DNA of 64,000 nt, from NCBI GenBank assembly GCA_002682825.1, contig NOKP01000006.1:1952845-2016844 (forward strand), given 5' to 3'. Positions within the stretch are counted from its first letter, which is position 1. Each line of letters opens with the position of its first letter. The notes under the pieces were generated by a model. It did not search any database, was not told where the DNA came from, and worked only from the letters and a program-made list of their open reading frames with translations. This document shows, one piece after another, positions 59,098-64,000 of the stretch. Source of the stretch: Neonectria sp. B-13 (taxonomy: Eukaryota > Ascomycota > Sordariomycetes > Hypocreales > Nectriaceae). The translations under genes and the position numbers were made by a program.

Positions 59098-60315
59098 TGC
59101 ACTTGGACAACAGAACTCCTTAAATCTGGGAGCAGACCACACGGATGCTGCCAAAGGTGTCCACTGAGTACTCGCTCCAGTTTTCCATCTTCTCCATATC
59201 ATCATCACTGGAGAAGGCCATTGTACATTTCCGACACCATTTGACCGAGCGAGAGTTTCTCGGAGCATGACCAGATGCATTCACGAACGATACATAGACG
59301 CAACGGGATTCGCAGGTGCAGGTGCCACCATCCAAAGTTGCGCATGGGGGTTAAGTCTCAGGGGCAGTTGAGATGTATTGTCTACTACCACTTGAGTATG
59401 AACGGGCACGGGTTTTGGGGGCGTTGACGGGATCTGTATCTGGGCCAGGAAGCTGGCTCTCCTTGTACGATACTAGGCTGCATGACACGACGGGAGAGGG
59501 ACGACTTGGGGACCTTTTACCTACTTCTGCCCTCATTCTGGGGCAACAAGGGAGGAGTCTTACACATGAGAAGATATGCCAGCATCACCACTGGTTGCCG
59601 AAGGGATGTCAAGAGAACAGGGTCGGGATATTGTAGAATTTTTTCGTCAAGTCGCAGGGCTTCTTGGGGTTGGGAGAAGGTTGTCATGTTTTTTGCGCCG
59701 AGTTTTTGGATTCTTTCGAAAGGGAAGAGCAGCGGCTGCACAAAGAGGTTTAAGATGCTAGAAAAAAACATAGAAAAGTATTCCAAACCCCCAGCATGCT
59801 GCTGATCCTTCTGACCACTCCACCAAAGTCGCTGTCTTGTTGGCGGTGTTGTAAGGGGGATTCTGGATGTGTTAGGCTTCCAGTAACAGCCAATGAACTG
59901 TCTGGTTGCTGCTTACTTGGGCATTTACCGATGAACTCTACCCCTAGTAGTTAAGCATTCGTATGTACCTGTTAGCTCACTACAATAAGAGGTTAAGTTT
60001 TCTTTACTTTCGAAACTACGGCTAATTGTGTCACCCAATGGTCAAGACATCGCACATCAATGACATCACAAAGGAAGAGCCAGTTGAACAGTGGTTGTTG
60101 GTAGACGAGTGGAGACACGGGTCTCGCACGTGTCATCATATTCATCGGGTCTCATTTTGTTTTTATGCATTGCCTACCATTACAAGCAAGAATGAAACCG
60201 TCCGTGCCCTTTAGCAGATGCAAATGATCAATTGACGCCTGAGTAGACCTCCGTCCCTCAACCACTTTCCCAGCTCCATCATCTCATCAAATCACAAGAG
60301 AATTTGAGGGAGCGC
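59098..60315. other. Convergent intergenic region before RPS3
   Basis: About 1.2 kb between two facing genes, with no recognisable gene. Confidence 0.5.
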
Positions 60316-61304
60316 TTATTGCTCAGCGGGCTCAGCACCCTCCTCAGCACCCTCCTGCTGCTCGGCCACTCGGGCGTCCTGGGCAGCCTGGTTCTGGGCA
60401 GCCTTGGCGCCGTAGTCCTGGCTCACGGGCTGGACAACAGCCTGCTCCTCCTTGGGCTCGATGATGGTAACGGCATCGGGGAGAGCCTTCTGGGGACCAG
60501 CCTTGCCCTCGGGGTCGGCACCGCGCATGATCTTGACCTTGATGCCCAACACACCCTGTCGGAGCAGGACGTGGCGGGTGGCACTGTCGATGAAGTCCTT
60601 GGCGGGCTGACCGGAGTGGATCATGAAGCCGTCGGTGAACTTCATGGACTTGGCACGGGCGGCACGGAGCTTGCCGGAGACGACAACCTCGCAACCCTTG
60701 GCGCCGGACTCCATGATGAAGCGGAGGACACCATAGCAGGCACGGCGGACGGCCAGACCGTTGAGGAGCTTGTAGCGGAGAGACTCGCACTGAGCGACGG
60801 CGGACAGACCACGGTTCTGGACCTTGGCGGCGTAGAGGGAGACCGAGTTCTCGGGGAACTTGAAGCGCTTCTGGATGAGCGAAGTGAGCTCACGGATGCG
60901 GCGGCCCTGCTCGCCGAGGACCTCCTGGGTGTGGGTGGCGCGGATGATGATATCGGTGACGGTGGGGGTAACGCGGACCTCGACGCCGGAGTAGCCCTCC
61001 TCAGCCAGCTCGCGCTGGAAGAACTCGTTGAGCTCGGCGTAGAAGACACCGTCGGCGACGAACTTTCTCCTCTTGGAGCTACAGAGACGAGACGCATTAG
61101 CAAGGTGATTCGGAAACCAGAGAGTTGTCGGTGCTTTTGTGCGGTTTTGCAATATTCCGAACACAAATTCCGGGCACAAACTCCCACAGCGGCGGGGTGC
61201 CAACGAGACGAAGTATCACATCGAATCGAGTTGGCGGCGCCCAAGTCGCGGGACAAAAGAACAGCAACGGGAACAACTCACATCTGAGCACCAGGGTGAG
61301 CCAT
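60316..61304 (-). CDS. RPS3: 40S ribosomal protein S3 (uS3)
   Basis: Component of the 40S mRNA entry site. Exon 1 (61304-61282) codes for MAHPGAQ plus two bases. A 203-base intron follows, long for this window but usual in ribosomal protein genes, and exon 2 runs 61078-60316; total 261 residues. The KH domain contains [22 protein letters not shown]. The second half has [24 protein letters not shown] and [10 protein letters not shown]. The C-terminus is Glu/Ala/Gln-rich, longer than in yeast (240 residues). Codon use is strongly biased, as expected for high expression. It is divergent from the myotubularin gene across about 900 bases. Confidence 0.97.
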
Positions 61305-62198
61305 CTTGAATGTGATTTGGTGGGAACTGTTGTCGTGGACGGAGTTCAAGGGCTGGTTGCAGAGAAGGTTCGCGATCCGGGGATTGGAGGTGGATTTGAC
61401 GAGCCTCACAAACGTCTCTGGCGGTTGCTCAATTTTTTGGTGTGGGTTGAGCCCTAAATCTGGCAAGCCCGCACAACCCGCGCACACAGCTGGAGCACAC
61501 AGGCCACCAATGTTCGGTACGTAGTACCTTGTAGGAAGGCCGGAGACCGGAAAAACTGTTTTTCTCCAAGGACGGAGGGCAGGACCCGAAACCAGCAAGC
61601 AGCCGGGGCATCCCTGCCTGATGCGGGTCCCTCCTTTCAACTTTCATGGACGCTTGGGCCATGCCTGACGTCTCTTCTTCGTCCTTTCCTCTCCGAAGTC
61701 CCGTTGTTGAGCCCCGCGCTAGAGTCTACAGCCTAACAGGCCAGAGCGAGTGTGGCTTGTGATGATGGACTGAGCTGCGGAGCGAGCAACCTCACCTTAC
61801 ACTCACTGCCCAGTGCCCAAGCGCGCGTCCACGGAGCTTCTTGTCCCTTACGTTGACGGACACGGAGGATCTTTCTGTTCCTTCCCTTCGCTTCCCTTAC
61901 CACGGGTTGTCTTTCCGAACGTCATGTCAGAGACTGCATCATAGCCCCGTATCCTGGCCTTCCTGCGGTCTTTCTGACGTCGTCCTCCGGCGATCTCGGT
62001 CTACACTTCTATACTTCTACACTTCTACGCCTCTACACATCTACGCCTCTATACCCCCCAGACAGCATTTCCCATATTCGACAGACGAACAAGCTCTACT
62101 TTGATACCTTGGCTTGGGTGTGTTCCGTCCACGCCATCGTCAGCAACCAACAACTCTCGTCTTGATCTTGCGGTCGACGCCGCTCGTGGCTCGCCATC
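61305..62198. promoter_or_regulatory. Divergent promoter region RPS3/YMR1
   Basis: About 890 bases between outward-facing starts. An imperfect CTTCTACAC/CTCTACAC repeat lies at about 62003-62055 in the probable leader of the phosphatase gene. No ribosomal-protein promoter element was confidently assigned. Confidence 0.45.
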
Positions 62199-64000
62199 AT
62201 GGAGGCTCGAAAGGTACGCGCGAACTCGTCCCCTGCCTTTCCATCTCGCCTTGGGCCGGTCGGTCCTCGCTGAAGTCCTAACAACGCCTAGATCGTCGAA
62301 AATATCCAGGGCATCTACGGCGGCCAGATGACCAAGGGCACATTGCGCCTGACCGACTACCATCTCGTTTTCTGCGCCCCCATCGACCAGTCCGGCAACC
62401 CCGGGTTGTCTCAGAAGAACCCCTCGGGGGGCGACCCGCCCAAGGTTCGCGAGCGATGGATCACGTTCCCTATGATCTGCTACTGCACCTTCCGTCCTGT
62501 CCCTCCAGGTTCTCGCCAGGCCCCGTCGATCCGTCTGAGATGTCGCGACTTCACCTTTGTGACCTTCAACTTCGCCAATAGTGACGCCGCGCGCGACACA
62601 TTCGACTTCATCAAAGCGCGAACTTGCAAGCTAGGCACCGTCGAGAGGCTATATGCTTTCAGCCATAAGCCTTTGAAGCACGAGAGGGAGGTCAACGGCT
62701 GGGAGTTCTATGACCCCAGGGCCGAGTTTCGTCGGCAGGGAATCAGCGAGAAGTTGCCCGACAAGGGTTGGAGGATCACCCACATCAACAAGGATTATAC
62801 ATTTTGCGACACCTATCCTGCCTTCCTGGTCGTCCCCTCCAAGATCTCGGATAACGTCCTCAAGTACGCAAGAGAGTTTCGATCTAGGAACCGCGTACCT
62901 GCACTATCGTACATCCACCCCATCAATAACTGCACCATTACACGAAGTTCACAACCCTTGGCCGGAATTACTCGAAAGACTAATGTGCAGGACGAGAAAC
63001 TAGTGGCGGCATCCTTCTCAGCACTGATCCCTCACGGCTCCGAGGACACCACTCCTCTGTCAAGTCAGCCCGACATATCTAATGGGAGCTCGACTTTAGA
63101 GCCAGAGCTCTCGGAGACTGAACGCTACGAGGACGAGCTCATCTCCAGGTCGTCTGCTGTCTATGACGAAAAGACTGGAAAACGTCTCGTATACGGCGCT
63201 CAACAAAGCAATCTGATCGTAGATGCCCGTCCGACCATCAATGCTATGGTAAATCAAGTTCAGGGCATGGGTTCAGAGAACATGGACAAGTACAAGTTCG
63301 CACGGAAGATTTTCCTTAGTATCGAGAATATTCACGTTATGCGGAGCTCCCTTGCCAAGGTCATCGACGCTATCAAGGATGCCGATATCTCGCCTCTACC
63401 GCCGAGCAAGGAGCTGCTGCATCAGAGCGGATGGCTGCGGCACATCCATGACGTTCTCGATGGCTCAGCCATCATCACAAGGCAGGTGGGGATCAACCAC
63501 TCCCATGTCCTCATCCACTGCTCCGACGGTTGGGATCGCACAAGTCAGCTTAGTGCGTTGGCCCAGATCATGCTAGATCCCTACTACCGTACCATGGAGG
63601 GCTTCATTGTCCTTGTCGAAAAGGACTGGCTGTCCTTTGGCCACATGTTTAGGCTCCGATCCGGACATTTGAACCACGAGAATTGGTTCAACGTCCAGCA
63701 AGATGCCTTGGCCGGCTCCAAAGTACAACCAGGGGAGAATGATGGGCGGAACGATGCTTTCCAGAACGTCCTCAGCGGCGCGAAACGGTTTTTCAATCAG
63801 AACCTCAACCAGAACAAGGACGAAGGAGACCTAGCCGCCATCAGCGAGACAGCATCTGGGAAGGTTGTTGACGATGAAGCAACAACTCCCAAGATGGTCA
63901 GTCCCGTCTTCCATCAGTTCTTGGACTGTACCTACCAGCTCTTGCGACAGAACAAGACGCGGTTCGAGTATAATGAGCGATTCTTACGCCGCCTCTTTTA
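62199..64000 (+). CDS. YMR1: Myotubularin-family phosphoinositide 3-phosphatase (partial)
   Basis: Removes the 3-phosphate of PI3P and related lipids on endosomal membranes. Exon 1 (62199-62213) codes for MEARK. Exon 2 starts at 62292 after a 78-base intron and is open to the window end, about 574 residues so far; the 3' end lies outside. A PH-GRAM domain occupies about residues 6-130, followed by GWEFYDPRAEFRRQG, the myotubularin entry motif. The active-site loop HCSDGWDRT places the nucleophile at Cys415 and the arginine at 421, both intact, so this is an active-type member. The insertion between the catalytic halves (about 240-310) is Ser/Glu-rich and probably disordered. The end GHMFRLRSGH and FHQFLDC are also family motifs. 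Confidence 0.95.

Noticed and set aside
60304..61287. 327-codon open frame antisense to RPS3
   Set aside because: It mirrors the codon-biased RPS3 exon and crosses its intron, and it is Leu/Gly/Glu-rich with no domain.

Overview
The window is nuclear DNA of a filamentous ascomycete (Pezizomycotina, most likely Sordariomycetes; genus not determinable by eye). The reasons are: many short introns (about 50-70 nt) with GTAAGT-like donors, CTAAC/TGAC-like branch sites and CAG/TAG acceptors; strong C-ending codon preference in highly expressed genes; pyrimidine-rich 5' leaders; and gene families with fungal architectures (INO1, MRC1, PEX19, GTR2, APC4, RET2, YMR1, CorA-like and NIPA-like transporters). 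Nineteen protein genes were modelled, plus one probable tail of a gene at the left edge and three tRNA genes. For the spliced genes marked as checked, exon lengths add up to a whole number of codons.

Layout, left to right. 1-51 may be the acidic tail of a gene that starts outside the window. 52-5691 is gene-poor and leads into INO1 (5692-7371, +). 8060-10456 (-) is a nine-exon amino-acid permease. 11871-13536 (+) is a CorA-like membrane protein and 13544-16775 (-) a Ser/Thr kinase with a long C-terminal extension; their stop codons are only 7 bases apart. 17872-21800 (+) is the replication checkpoint mediator MRC1. 22240-22692 holds three tRNA-Val(AAC) genes on the minus strand. 23638-24564 (+) is an NmrA-like oxidoreductase, 24742-26646 (-) a mitochondrial ABC1/ADCK1-type kinase-like protein, and 27143-27908 (+) a conserved-looking unknown.

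28095-29958 (-) is PEX19 with an unusual repeat-rich N-terminal extension, head to head with UBC9 (30909-31569, +). Then come asparagine synthetase (32977-35415, +), a four-helix membrane protein (36553-37293, +), a MIF/tautomerase-domain protein (38953-40096, +), GTR2 (42328-43641, +), APC4 (43859-46490, -), the coatomer delta subunit RET2 (46963-48731, -), a 754-residue acidic unknown (49509-52148, +), a tandem GFA-domain protein (53101-54258, -), a NIPA-type Mg2+ transporter (57444-59097, +), ribosomal protein S3 (60316-61304, -) and a myotubularin phosphatase that runs off the right edge (62199 onward, +).

Most genes are core housekeeping functions with no obvious pathway link, so this reads as a conserved chromosome arm rather than an accessory island. 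The less ordinary parts are the CorA-like/kinase tail-to-tail pair, the PEX19 extension, the MIF domain buried inside a longer protein, the RET2 first exon that consists only of the start codon, and the tRNA-Val cluster. No transposon, CRISPR array, secondary-metabolite cluster or clearly undescribed system was seen.
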